DNA of 64,000 bases from Bedellia somnulentella (Eukaryota; Arthropoda; Insecta; Lepidoptera; Bedelliidae). The notes below the pieces were generated by a model, which worked only from the letters and a program-made list of their open reading frames with translations, was not told the DNA's origin and ran no database searches. The DNA is taken from the NCBI GenBank assembly GCA_963576735.1, contig OY755179.1, positions 7,192,001 through 7,256,000 of the forward strand. Reading direction: 5' to 3'. Both the position numbers and the translations under genes were made by a program. This document shows, in pieces, positions 25,985 through 37,000 of the stretch. Numbering within the stretch: the first letter of the stretch is position 1; every line of letters starts with the position of its first letter.

Positions 25985-26166
25985 ATAAATAAATACATAC
26001 ATACATACATACATATTCTCACGCCGTTAGTTCCCATTGGGGTAGGCAGAGACTATCGATCGCCACTTTGTACGATCCTGGCAAACCTCTCTGGCTTCGT
26101 TTACATCCATCAATCTTTTCATACATGCTCTTTTATTCTTCATACTGCGGACACCTGCCTTTATAA
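25985..26166 (-). pseudogene. LINE 3' end fragment
   Basis: This is a short 5'-truncated copy of the LINE at 59201-60722, nearly identical to its last 150 bp (shared AGACTATCGATCGCCACTTT). It is headed on the plus strand by (ACAT)n, the family's tail repeat. It lies just beyond the chitinase 3' end. Confidence 0.8.
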
Positions 26167-26889
26167 ATAAATATATTTTAGATAAATTTTTTCTGACTCT
26201 CAAATTAAAAAGTACCCAAGCCAAAATAAACACAAAACGAGGACAGTGAATAGGTAGGATACATTACAAGGCAGTATTGTTGACAGTTTTCTATGATAAA
26301 TATTTTAAAGATATATTAATAACCCTAGTCCCAAATCGTTATAAAACTTATAATTAAAAAAGCACGATTAGCAGCAATAGATAAATAATAAAAACTATCT
26401 CGTATCAAAAAACGAACAAAGAAATCAGTAGACAAATCACATATTTAAAATATGATATGAGATCATTGCATAACAAATGACATTGGTTGAGCTGCGGACA
26501 TACCGCTCCCACGTCCCACGTGTCGATGTAGGTTTGTGTGGTAGGAAGGTTCGCTGGTTGGGCAACGAGACATTCGTGCATCGGCCGAGCCGCGCAGACG
26601 CACCCAACCGCGAACACTTGCAGTAAATGAAACAGTAAAGTAGTTTCCACTAGTTTTTTAAACTGTAAAAGTTAATAAGTTAGATATAATGCATGCGGCG
26701 CGTGCGTTTCGCGCCGGCAGTCGGACGCGTGGGCCCACCGTGGGCGCCAATGCCGCGGACATGACCAAAACCATAACAAACAAACCGCGCACAACATTCG
26801 GGGAATAATGAAATCCTGCACCATGTACAAAATCACATACGTCACCAAAAAGAAACAGGTAAATATAAATGCCTTCGGAATGTGCACGA

Positions 26890-29800
26890 TTACATCGCTT
26901 CATTAACTCTAACCAGTGCGTTTTTAACCGAGTGCGATAATGGGAACTTTTCAGTGCCGCTCAACTCGCATACTCCCTGGTAGTCATCGGAATTCAGTGA
27001 ATAGATCATCGCCCCACGGAGTCTGTGCTCGCGGATATATCTGGCTTTCTCGTCCACGCTGGACGGCGAGTCGAACGAAACCCATTCCCGATCTTTGAAC
27101 AGATATGGCACCTGCGAATCTTCATCTACTTTGACAGTGACGTTTGCAGTATCTTTGATAAACTTGCATATGTCTGGATAATCTACGAAGCCATAGGAGC
27201 CCAATGAGCCGTAACTGACAGCAGGACTTCCTATGTTTGTGTTGTCTGGATTTACAAGCGTAAAACTGTGGCCGTACGTAGGTATACCTACAACAATTTT
27301 ATCCGGTTCCAAACCTTTCGTTATATACATAGATACGGTGTAATTGATGTTCAAGGTGGACAGGAAGAGTTTCTCTTCAGGTCTTGGGTAAAGCGGAGAG
27401 TTCAGACCGGTCAGCGGAGTGTACTTGGTGAAGAAATGGAAGTCGTACGTCATTAAGTTGACGTAATCGGTGTACATGTTCAGCTGGTCGACGTCGTACG
27501 CGGCGTCAACCAACATTTCTGGAGCAGCAGCGGCGACCGTTAACAAGTAATCTCTTTTCTCCCTCTGGTACTCTACCCTTATTTCTCTGAGTAACTGCGA
27601 GAAATGTTGTCTCTCTCTAGCGTGATCTTTCCCAACTTTCTTGCTGTGAACTGCAGGGAATTCCCAATCTAAATCGACTCCGTCCAAGTTTAATTCCCTT
27701 AGTATGCTTTTAAGAGATTTGATGAATGTTTTTCTTGACGCATGATCGACTACCATGTTGGGAAAGCCGTTGTCAGTGCCAGCGCCGCCGATCGAGAGCA
27801 ATATCTTAAGATCTGGATTCTTCTCTTTAATTTTCACGATTTCTTGTATTACATCCCTTTGAGTGGTGGTTAGCGCGATCTCTTTGTTTACTATCTTCAC
27901 GAATGCCAAGTTGAGGTGAGTACAAAGATGTGGGTTGATGTCATTCGGAAGCAGTTGTCGTGAGGTGAGTTCGCTAGGAAGGTTGTAGTAGCAGGATATG
28001 ACCTTGGAGGGCGGTGGTGCGGAGTCTTGGTAGAAAGGTCCATTTTCGTACACTTCCCTGTTGACAAAACAATAGATTATAATTTTTCGGTGCAGTTTTA
28101 AAAGTGAAGGTGGATATTGTAGTTTAGGGAGCGTTCAAGTATTACGTAACGCAATTTTTGAAGATTTTTGACCCCCCCCTCCCCCCACTGTAACGCTCCG
28201 TAACGTTTTTCTGTACCCCCCACCCCCCTCTCTAAAGGTTACGTAACACTCAAGTCATCATTTTTACCCTGAAGTCGCAAAAAGTTGTTATAGTTTTTAT
28301 CCTTCGTATAGTTTTAATTGCCTTATAATAAAACAAAAGATTTTTAATTCGCAACACCTGCGTATTTTGTTTATTTTTTTATAGATTTGAGTTTTATTTC
28401 CCTATTTTTTTATATAAAAAAAGAAATAATGTTACGTAACGTGTTGTAAGAAGGACCCCCTCCCGCCCGTGTAACGCATCGTAACGTTTTACGAGAGCCC
28501 CCCGCCCCCCCAAATTGCGTTACGTAATACTTGAACGCTCCCTTAGTGGTTAGTAGGTAATTGTATAGTTTTGGCTTAGATTAGCACTAACCCAATTCTT
28601 CCTGTGGGTTTTGTAATAAACATAAGTAGTACATTTCGCACCATCATTTATTTTGTAATATTTTCTACATTCAACGCGTTATAATGGAAAAGGCATTGTT
28701 TAGTATGACGCTCTTTTTATAAGAAAGTAGTTACATTAAGCCGGCTACAAATAAGCCGTGCTGTAATGTTGGTGAGTACTACCGCCTCTAATGCAGAGAG
28801 GTGCGGGTCCGAATCCTAAATTGAACCTAATAGTAATAGAGATTATCATTGCAAGATAAATACTGTTTTATGATAATGACATAGGAACAATAGTCTGTAA
28901 AATAATACAACAATTTTATGTAACACCAAAAGCGTCTTTACTCACTTGTCACGTTGCTCTACTGGAAATAATCTAATACTAAAAACAGATTTTATTTCTT
29001 GATTGATAATGGTTTTATTAGAAAGTTTATCTCTGTTGTTGTATGTTATTGGTACGTTTGATTGAATATATTTATTCATCGAAGGGTTTCTTTGCAATAT
29101 GCATTTTTCAAACTAATGAGTTATATGGTTAAGGAACCTGTTTTACCGATACTATAACTTAACGTTGGTCTTATTAAAGCACTGATTTTAGCTGTTCGAA
29201 AAAAAATCTATAATTATCCTTTTAAAAAGAAAAGAACAGATTCATTACATTCATCATCACATACGTACATACATATACGCACGGCCATAAATCCCAAAAC
29301 GGGGTAGTCAGAGCTTCAGAGCTAGAAACTCTTCAGCCACATTTGGAAGTTGATAGGGGAGAAGATAGTAGGAATAAAGTATTTTTGGTGATGATCGATA
29401 ACATATGTCCGTACCCAATTATAAATAAGGTCAACATCTATGAAATCATAAAAACAAAAATAACATTGTTGGTAAATGAACCTATCTCTGCCAATTCGAT
29501 AGTTTGGTGATGTTCTTCAAACATGTGACCTACTTAAATAGCCTATCATTCCTTTTCACCTCAGATGAAACTCATGATAAGAGGTGGGTCGTTGCTATTC
29601 TAAGCCGAAAATTTCTGCCAAGACAGTGATAGAAGTTATTATACTAAGATAACATTAATATCCAGTCATCACTTGATTTCTTCACCATCAAGTATCAGGT
29701 AAATGTGATCAACTTGCAGGATAATATAGAAGAGGGCAAAACCGCAATACCTATCTGATAAAGAAAATTAACTTGGTTATAAGTAAATAAAAACTTTTTA

Positions 29801-31760
29801 GGTACATACACACATATACTCACGGCTATAAATCCCTAGAAAGGGGTAGCCAAAGTTTCGGAATAAGAAATAGCTCAGCAAATTTTGGAAGTTGAGTGGG
29901 GAAAAGTTTGTAAAGCAAAGGTTTTTGGTGATAGGTCCCAACCCAATTGCCCAAAAAATCACTAAAGCCTCAATACTCTTAGTCATCTTTTACAAACACC
30001 CACGAGAAGAAGTGGGGTAGTGCTTTTTATGGTGACATTTCACAACTATCTAAGCCTATACAGCTTTTTAGGAAACTTTTATAAAATTTGAACTACTCCA
30101 TTATACAACTACAATATCAGCATGGTTGAACTTTAGTAACATGGTAAAAGTTCAGTGGAAAAGAGGCCAGTCTCATTTGCAGGAGGCATGGATTAAAATT
30201 CTGAATTGGGCCCCTGTGTATTTATTCTGAAGTTCATGTGTTGGTTATTGTAATAATGTCTGTTAAGGTAAATACAGTGAGTAAATTGCTTTACTTAGTC
30301 ATTTTGTAGTCTAGACCCTGCAAAAAGAGTTTACTCTGACAATAGAAGTTCAAATGTCATGTGATATTAAGATAAAGCACTAGCTCTGCAATCAATTTGC
30401 AGATACACACCATGATATATGTCTATGATAAGATTTATATCTATCAGTGAGGAATTGTCACAGTTTGCAGATTTTTTTATAATGATATGAGCACAGAAAT
30501 TTAATTATAGGAGCTGGTGTTATTGAATAAATATACAATAGTAATATTTACTGTTTCAGACTTCAAACAGAGCAATTTAAATTTATTTATTTTTAATTTT
30601 AAGGGTTTCTGATGTACATGTGCTACATAAACTTAAAACTTAGTGTTGATGCCTGACTCAGGGTTTGGCTGGCATCTACATGAGAACATGAGAAGCCATA
30701 CTCCCACTGAGCTGGCATAGTTGTATGTTAAGATATATTAACCAACAGCATAACATATACATACCACATTGTATCATGATTTCTTAACAAAGTATTATAA
30801 TAAATATTAGCTTAACTAAATAAAGCTTAAAATTAATAGAAAAGCTATTAGGAACACTCTTAATAAATGGTAAAAATCAGCTATGTGTATCTCCCTCACT
30901 ATTAAAAACTGTGATCAATCACACAAAATATTTACAAAACTACAGAATTGTAGATTATTTTCTAGATTTGAGTCATATCTCTAACCTCTGAGTTAAAACT
31001 ATTACATTCTTAGCTACTAGGGTTGTTAGACATAACTCAATAAACCATCTTTTTGTTTTTAACTAGAAAGTTGCTAATTTGAGCAACTCAATCCAATGAG
31101 GCTTAGTTTAATATTTATTCTAATGGTCTATTTGTGTTGTGAAAAACAGTCAGCACCCTATCAACTCATTAGTCATGTCTATTTTTCTGATAATAGGTCA
31201 AATTCTGCCATCTTTAAGTGCCACAAGATTTAAACCAACTACAATTAATAATCTGATAATAGATCATTCAAGTTATAATAATATTTAAGACACAATTTTG
31301 TGATGAAAACCCTATGGAACCGTTCTATTTTTCTATATCATATTCTTATCTTTAAGAGGTGTTGAAAAACAATACCTAGATGTAAGCTTCAACAGTAATG
31401 ATCAGATTGGTAATTTAGAACAGTAACCCAAATAAATATTGATAATATACATCAAGATTGAAAAGAACATCGATAAGATAATTTGAATTATATGTACCTT
31501 TCACTGTAACGATTCGCCAACCAAGAGTACAGCATTGCTCTTATGTGAGATTTGCTCATCACGTCGTTATATTGTTCAGAATTTCGCTCCACATTCGACA
31601 GCCGAGGGAGTTGCAGTACAAACAACAGCAGAATAAAAGCCAACACCATCAAAATTAAGTAGACCAACTTTGTCCGAGATGCAGGAACATTATCGTTCTC
31701 CATTAAATGATGCTGCGCTATATTCAAAATCGGCTGTGCAGCCGACGACCGGACCTTCAT
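26890..31760 (-). CDS. Cht11: Membrane-anchored GH18 chitinase (Cht11-like)
   Basis: Two exons, 31760-31498 and 28057-26890, join in phase 2 (AG|G, Arg88) with GT/AG borders to give 476 residues. GH18 chitinases hydrolyse chitin. A single hydrophobic segment at residues 32-51 after a short N-tail, with no signal peptidase site, predicts a type II anchor. The catalytic domain follows: KILLSIGG, DGVDLDWE at 213-220 with the acid Glu220 and all Asp residues intact, NLMTYDFH, and GAMIYSLNSDD where most family members have Trp instead of Tyr. There is no chitin-binding domain. The start was moved from an upstream TTG to ATG 31760. Membrane anchor plus a single catalytic domain fits insect group VIII (Cht11); the group call is from memory. 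Confidence 0.9.
28127..28542. mobile_element. 416-bp MITE with 31-bp TIRs, PIF/Harbinger-like
   Basis: The ends GGGAGCGTTCAAGTATTACG and CGTAATACTTGAACGCTCCC are perfect inverted repeats continuing to 31 bp, with TTA on both sides (28124-28126, 28543-28545). The inside contains several GTAACG/CGTTAC motifs and four long C-runs. It lies in the chitinase intron 70 bp from exon 2. Confidence 0.88.
29262..29398 (+). repeat. SINE-like family A, 5' half
   Basis: Head ACGCACGGCCATAAATCCC through TTTTTGGTGATGATCG; truncated there. Chitinase intron. Confidence 0.75.
29800..30050 (+). repeat. SINE-like family A, full length
   Basis: Head ATACTCACGGCTATAAATCC to tail CACCCACGAGAAGAAGTGGG and GGTAGTGCTTTT. 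Chitinase intron. Confidence 0.8.
30060..31490. other. Chitinase intron, unique AT-rich part
   Basis: No gene, RNA or recognised repeat is visible in this stretch upstream of exon 2. Confidence 0.5.
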
Positions 31761-32178
31761 CCTACTGACACTGTGCACTGCACGTGAGTTTAGAAGCAAG
31801 CACTATTGTGTGCATTAAACAATTATGGTGATTATCTTGACTTGATTTATTATAATTACAAATGGGTGCGTGAGATCGATCGAACAATGTAAACAAATAA
31901 ACATTTCGTTTCGTTACGTTTGGTCAAGTTACGTATCTTATTTTCTTATATTTTTTATAGAATAGCAATAGAATAATACATTACAAATTACAAGACCAAG
32001 AACAAACATAAACATTTATTTGGAACACTAGTGAATTTTAAGTTAATTGTTACCTAATCGTCGATTTATGTTTTTTTTATATATTGATTCAACACGTAAT
32101 ATTACGTAGAACCAAACGTTTAGATAAAACCCATGGAAGTATTATTTAAACAGGAACGCGCGCTCGCAACCTAATGCG

Positions 32179-32668
32179 GCCAGTACACAATGGCCCACGA
32201 TGGGCCACGCTTCGCAATTGGCAATTGTAGGCCACGATCAATTGGTGTTCACACAATGGCCCATTGCTCATTACTGCCTGGCAATCCACTTGCGACGGAC
32301 GTCGAAATAATCATGGTTGCAGCTATTTATTTATTATTATGTATGTAATTGATTTTATTTATGGCGCTATTTATGTTATTTTTACGTCATATAGTGATTA
32401 TAAATACATATTGCAATAAAATATTCCAAAAAAGTATAAGTATCTATGAGCGGTCGGTGACGAACTAAACAATGGCCCATTGTGGAAACACCGCCGGCCA
32501 TGCTACGCCACGATTCCTTTGAAGTGTGCCCGAAAAACCGACAACTTCGCCATTGCGCGCCATTGCGCGCCACGATCGGCAATTGTCCGCCATCATGCAC
32601 CATTGCCCCCTGTACACAGTGGCGATGGCGAGCAGTGGGCCATCGTCCGCCATTGTGTACTGGCCGCT
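32179..32668. mobile_element. ~490-bp MITE with GCGGCCAGTACACAATGG ends
   Basis: The left end GCGGCCAGTACACAATGGC and right end GCCATTGTGTACTGGCCGC are inverted repeats. The second P-like copy at 48060 lacks this insert, giving an empty site; the flanks suggest a 3-bp TAA duplication (PIF/Harbinger-like). Inside, TGGCCCA/TGGGCCA and GCGCGCCATTG motifs recur many times. Confidence 0.8.
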
Positions 32669-32846
32669 TAAAGTGTCCTGAAAAAGGATGGCTAACTAGC
32701 TAACTGTGTCTCGTTTTAAGTAGGGTGACCATCTGTTGGTGTTTTAATAAGAGTTCCTCTAAAGGATACAAAAACACTTATATTTACATATTTTGAATGT
32801 TTTTGTTCATGAAAACCGCATGTGGGGACCTGATGCAGCCTTTGAC

Positions 32847-32919
32847 ACGGTAGCTCAATTGGCAGAGCGACGGGGGCGTATACCCGAGGTCGCGGGTTCG
32901 ATCCCCACCTGTGTCGAAA
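32847..32919 (+). ncRNA. tRNA-like sequence within the P-like element
   Basis: GACACGG (5') can pair with CTGTGTC (3') as a 7-bp acceptor stem. GCTC/GAGC forms a D stem with an A box (TAGCTCAATTGG), and GCGGG-TTCGATC-CCCAC is a T arm with a B box. The anticodon arm only pairs as CGGG/CCCG around an 8-nt loop without U33, so a working decoder is unlikely. The same sequence lies in the other copy (minus strand near 47810-47882). Confidence 0.6.
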
Positions 32920-34085
32920 TTTTTCTTTCCTTTATTTATAAGTTATATTTACATACATACATTATAAAAAAATATATTATAAAAACACTTATATTTACAT
33001 ATATACATTGTTTTTGGTAAATCAACGTGTTTTTTAAACATATTTATTCTTAATTAATAGATTATAAAAGGATGGGTAGCCAGTGCTTGAGAATTAAAAT
33101 TTCCTCAGCCACTTTTTGAGCAAAACCAAATTCAAATCGTTTAATGCATTCATGAGGTAAAGTTCGAGATGATACAGGTTATTTTATTTATTGTTCCATA
33201 ACATGAACCCATATTTATCACTATTAAATGATAAAAGCTCCAAAACACTCAAACAGATGATAAATTGTGGACACCACATTTATCTTGTTTCGATGGGGAT
33301 ACCCGTGACAAATATTAATATCCCTTTTGCCAAACTTAACCAATTATTTATCTCTAAATCGATAGGCGACAATAATAATTAAAATAAAATACAAAAAAGG
33401 AACAGTTTATAACCTGCTTTTTATAAAATACTCCCTATAAATAAGTTTTATTTGTTTTTCTTTGAACTTAATCTCGACTGGCAACCGTGCGAGCGGGACA
33501 CACTTCTCTCTCACACGGCTCTCGTTCTAGGACGTTTCTCTGCTTGACAGTCTTTAAAAGATAATTAACTTTATTGCATGGTAATAAATTGCATTTTTGT
33601 TTACCATATTTTTGTGAGTACTCTCTCCTGTTTAGTTAGTAGCTTCATGATAAAACCTCATTAACTACTTTTTATTTAATTACAGAGATTGTAAATATGT
33701 TTATGGTCAAAAAATAATAAGTTATTATCAGGTACCTTTGTATTTTAAGTGTTATTAATTTAATACCTAACAATATTGTAATGATCTCCTGAACCATAAA
33801 CACTTTATATAAAAAATGAAAATTCTATAATGACCACACTAAACACACAACGTTGGTTTGACACACAAGATTGTCAAGTGTCAATGTCGAAGTTGTCGAA
33901 TGTCATTTCAGTTTGAATGTCATATTTTGTGTTTTCCTCCTCGCTTCGCTGCTATTAGATTTGATTTTATACTTCTTCTTATGTTTTATTTTTACATTTT
34001 CCATCCTTCTGTACCTATATAACATATTCATAATGTAATTAGCAATCGGTGACGTGTATTGTAATGCGCCAACCGATCATAACGA

Positions 34086-37000
34086 ATGGATAGTACGTCT
34101 ATGGATCATTACGAGAAGCAGTTGTACAGTGTGTTCAAAACGTTTGACGTAGGAAACGAGGAAGCCCTGGACAGGGGCGCGGTGCTACTGTTGTGTGATG
34201 CATTGCAGCTGGAGGAGCGCGGCGCGGCGCTGGCCGAGTCGCTGTTCTCGCGCAGCCACGAGCGCGTCACGTTCGCACAGTTCCGCAACGGACTGCTGAG
34301 CGTGCTGGGGGCGCCCGCCGCCGCGCCGCCGCCGGCCATCAGCGACGAGGAGTCCTCCGGCCGCGAGGTCGCTCCGAAGTTAGTGGTGGGCTCCAAGAAG
34401 TACGGCCGCCGTTCTCGACCTCCTTCCGCGGCATCTCCACGTACGCCCTCGGCTACCTCGCCTCGCACTCACTCACCAGACCACAACTCAATTAAATCTC
34501 AATCAAACTGCAAAAGAACTCCCATTGAAGCTCGGACAGAAATTGCATCCACCTCACCTGAACCAATTAAAGAGTTAGACCATGATAAAAGAATAACTTA
34601 TGAGCAGTCCCTAGACTTATGTCGCAGTCTGCATATGGAAGGTATCGATCAAAGAATTGTACAAAGAATCTTTCAGGAAAGTATGTCCAAAGATATGACT
34701 ATAGGTGACTTTTTCGATCACTTAAATACTTCATTGACAATGTCTATTGCATCAACATGTGAACCTGAAGTAAGTAGTGGTAGTGGAGATGAGAGTTGCT
34801 GGTCTCCAGGCACCTCTTTGACTTTAGAAGTGATAATAGAAACTTGGGAGAGAGCAGGTATAGACCAAGCTCGCAATCTTCTTAGTGAGTTAGGATTCTC
34901 GAAAGGAACCATTCATACATCTGAATTGTCTCATGCTCTAGACTCAGAATTGAAAGCTTTACCTAGTGGTGAGGCTGAGGCGAGAGGAATACTTTTGCAG
35001 GCTGCACTATGTCTACAAAAGATATCTACTTCTCGAGCTAAACAGCAAGCTGATGCTTCTAAAGCTGAAAATACTAAACTACGAAGTGATCTTGCTGATG
35101 CAAATAGACGTGCACAGACTCTAGCTCAAGAAGTGGATGAGAATCATGCTAAAATAGAATCTACACTTAAAGGTAAAATAAGACAGCTTGAGTCCAGGCA
35201 TGCTGAGGAAACTCGTGCTGCCACAGCAGAGTGGACATCAGAGAGAGATCGATTGACAGCAGTAATTAACAGGCTGGAGGGGCAAGTGTCACGACTCACT
35301 GCTGAGGAGAATAAACTCAGAGCTGAAGCGAACACTCTTCGTGAGGAGAATGATAAGTTGACGAGGCGAGCAAGCTTAGCCGAAGAAAAAGTTTTGGATC
35401 TAGAAAAGATATGCACAAAATTGACAACAGAATTGAAATCTTTGACTGAAGTAACAAAGACTGAAGATGTAGTTGATTCTCCAGCCACAGATGCATTTAA
35501 TGGCATGTTAGATGAGTTGAGAGTTGAGAATAAGATATTGCGAGATAGGAATGATGAGTTAGTGGCAGAGCTGGAGACGGCATGGCGAGGTGCTGGTGTT
35601 AGCGGGGAAGCTGATGGTGATGGGCCATCATGGCGAGAAGAGGTTGCGGCTAGGAGGGCCAATGGCAGGGCAGACGAATCTCAGTCACTACCATCACTGC
35701 TGTCACTAGCTAATTGTACTGATGTAAGTATAAAACATTTCCTCATTTATATTTAAAGTATATGTTTGCTATTGCCAACGGTACGGTACATTTAATTCTG
35801 AAATAATATTACAATAGTTCTAACCTTACCTAAACAGAAGTTATAATAAGGACAAAGTTCATTAACACCTATTAATTTCAACTTAAAATTCTCACTACAA
35901 ACTTTCTTAAAACCTCTTTCTTTAGTTATGTTACTTATGTTATTTAATGTTAAAAACTCTCACTTTATATGTCGTTAATGTAACCAAGTTAGAAGCAAGG
36001 TCCTTTTGAACATATACCCTCCCGCTCGCATAAAAAAAGGAATGTTGTCAGGCATATAGATTCCCTGAATAGGGATAAAAAGATAAAGATAAGATCTTTT
36101 TAGCCTCTGAGCTAAAAAGATCTTTATTTTTAAAACCTAGTGTCCATGGAAAAATGCGTACGAGAGTAAGTTTCAAGCATCTTATTGTCACATTATTTAT
36201 GAAGATGTTATACGTGGATATGCTAATATCACTATGCCCCAAGCCGGCTGGTGGCTATTAAGACAAGTTATAAAATATCTCATTACATAAAGAAGAAATG
36301 AGATAAAACTGAGTTGAATATAGTTTGCGCGATTATTATTAAACCAGCCATTATTTGTTTTTACCATCTTTTCCCCACTCAACTTCCAAAAGTGGCTTAG
36401 GAATTTGTTATTTTAAATCTCTGACTACCATTTTTATGGATTTATATCGGGTACATATATGTGTATTAACTTCAGTGAGCAACTGTCATAAATAGCTGTT
36501 TTGTTCTCAGGATTGCGACCAGTCATTATTAAGTTTAGACCATAAAATGTTTGGTCAAATCGAGATGTTACGACGACTCAACAGTCTCATAGAAAATTTA
36601 CCACAAGTGCCCTTACCAGACAATGGCTGTGAATCATGCGCTACCCTCAAGGGTATCATCACAAAGATTCAGGATAAGATCCATGATATGAAGGACTGTA
36701 TTGCGCCCGACCAGAGACATGACACAGGCATAGACGCGTCCGTACAGACTGACCTCCAGGATGCTGAGGTAGAAAAATTAGGAAAAATGCTGTCGGAAGC
36801 CGAAGCGAGACATAAAACAGAAAAAGAGAAACTTTCTAATTTAGTGAGGTAAGTTCTTTATAGTTTAATTAATATGAATTATATCTAAACATTTTCAGTA
36901 AATACGGAATGCATCAGACATAACTTCTTGAATGAAATGAAGGAGTCTCCCAAGGCAGTTCTCCTTGTCAAAAAGGTGTGATATCAATGTTACTAAATTT

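Larger units (their letters stand above)
32132..33649 (+). mobile_element. P-like (or hAT) element copy 1, carries tRNA-like sequence and a nested MITE
   Basis: The left end CATGGAAGTATTATTTAAAC and the inverted right end CATGAAGCTACTAACTAAAC match at about 18 of 24 bases (both continue AGGA). The 8-bp duplication ATAAAACC lies at 32124-32131 and 33650-33657. CATG-starting ends and 8-bp duplications are properties of P elements; hAT also makes 8-bp duplications. Without the nested MITE (about 32179-32668) it is about 1 kb and matches 47074-48094 in reverse. No transposase is visible. It lies in the shared upstream region of the divergent chitinase and ninein genes. Confidence 0.82.

Noticed and set aside
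32847..32919. Functional tRNA gene
   Set aside because: Acceptor, D and T stems pair, but the anticodon arm has an 8-nt loop without U33, and the sequence travels inside a repeat.
32793..33020. Small frame containing a TVAQLAERRGRIPEVAG stretch
   Set aside because: This is the usual translation of a tRNA-like sequence, not a protein gene.
34109..35662. Minus-strand frames opposite ninein exon 1
   Set aside because: Antisense shadows of a 546-codon exon with supported splicing and domain content.
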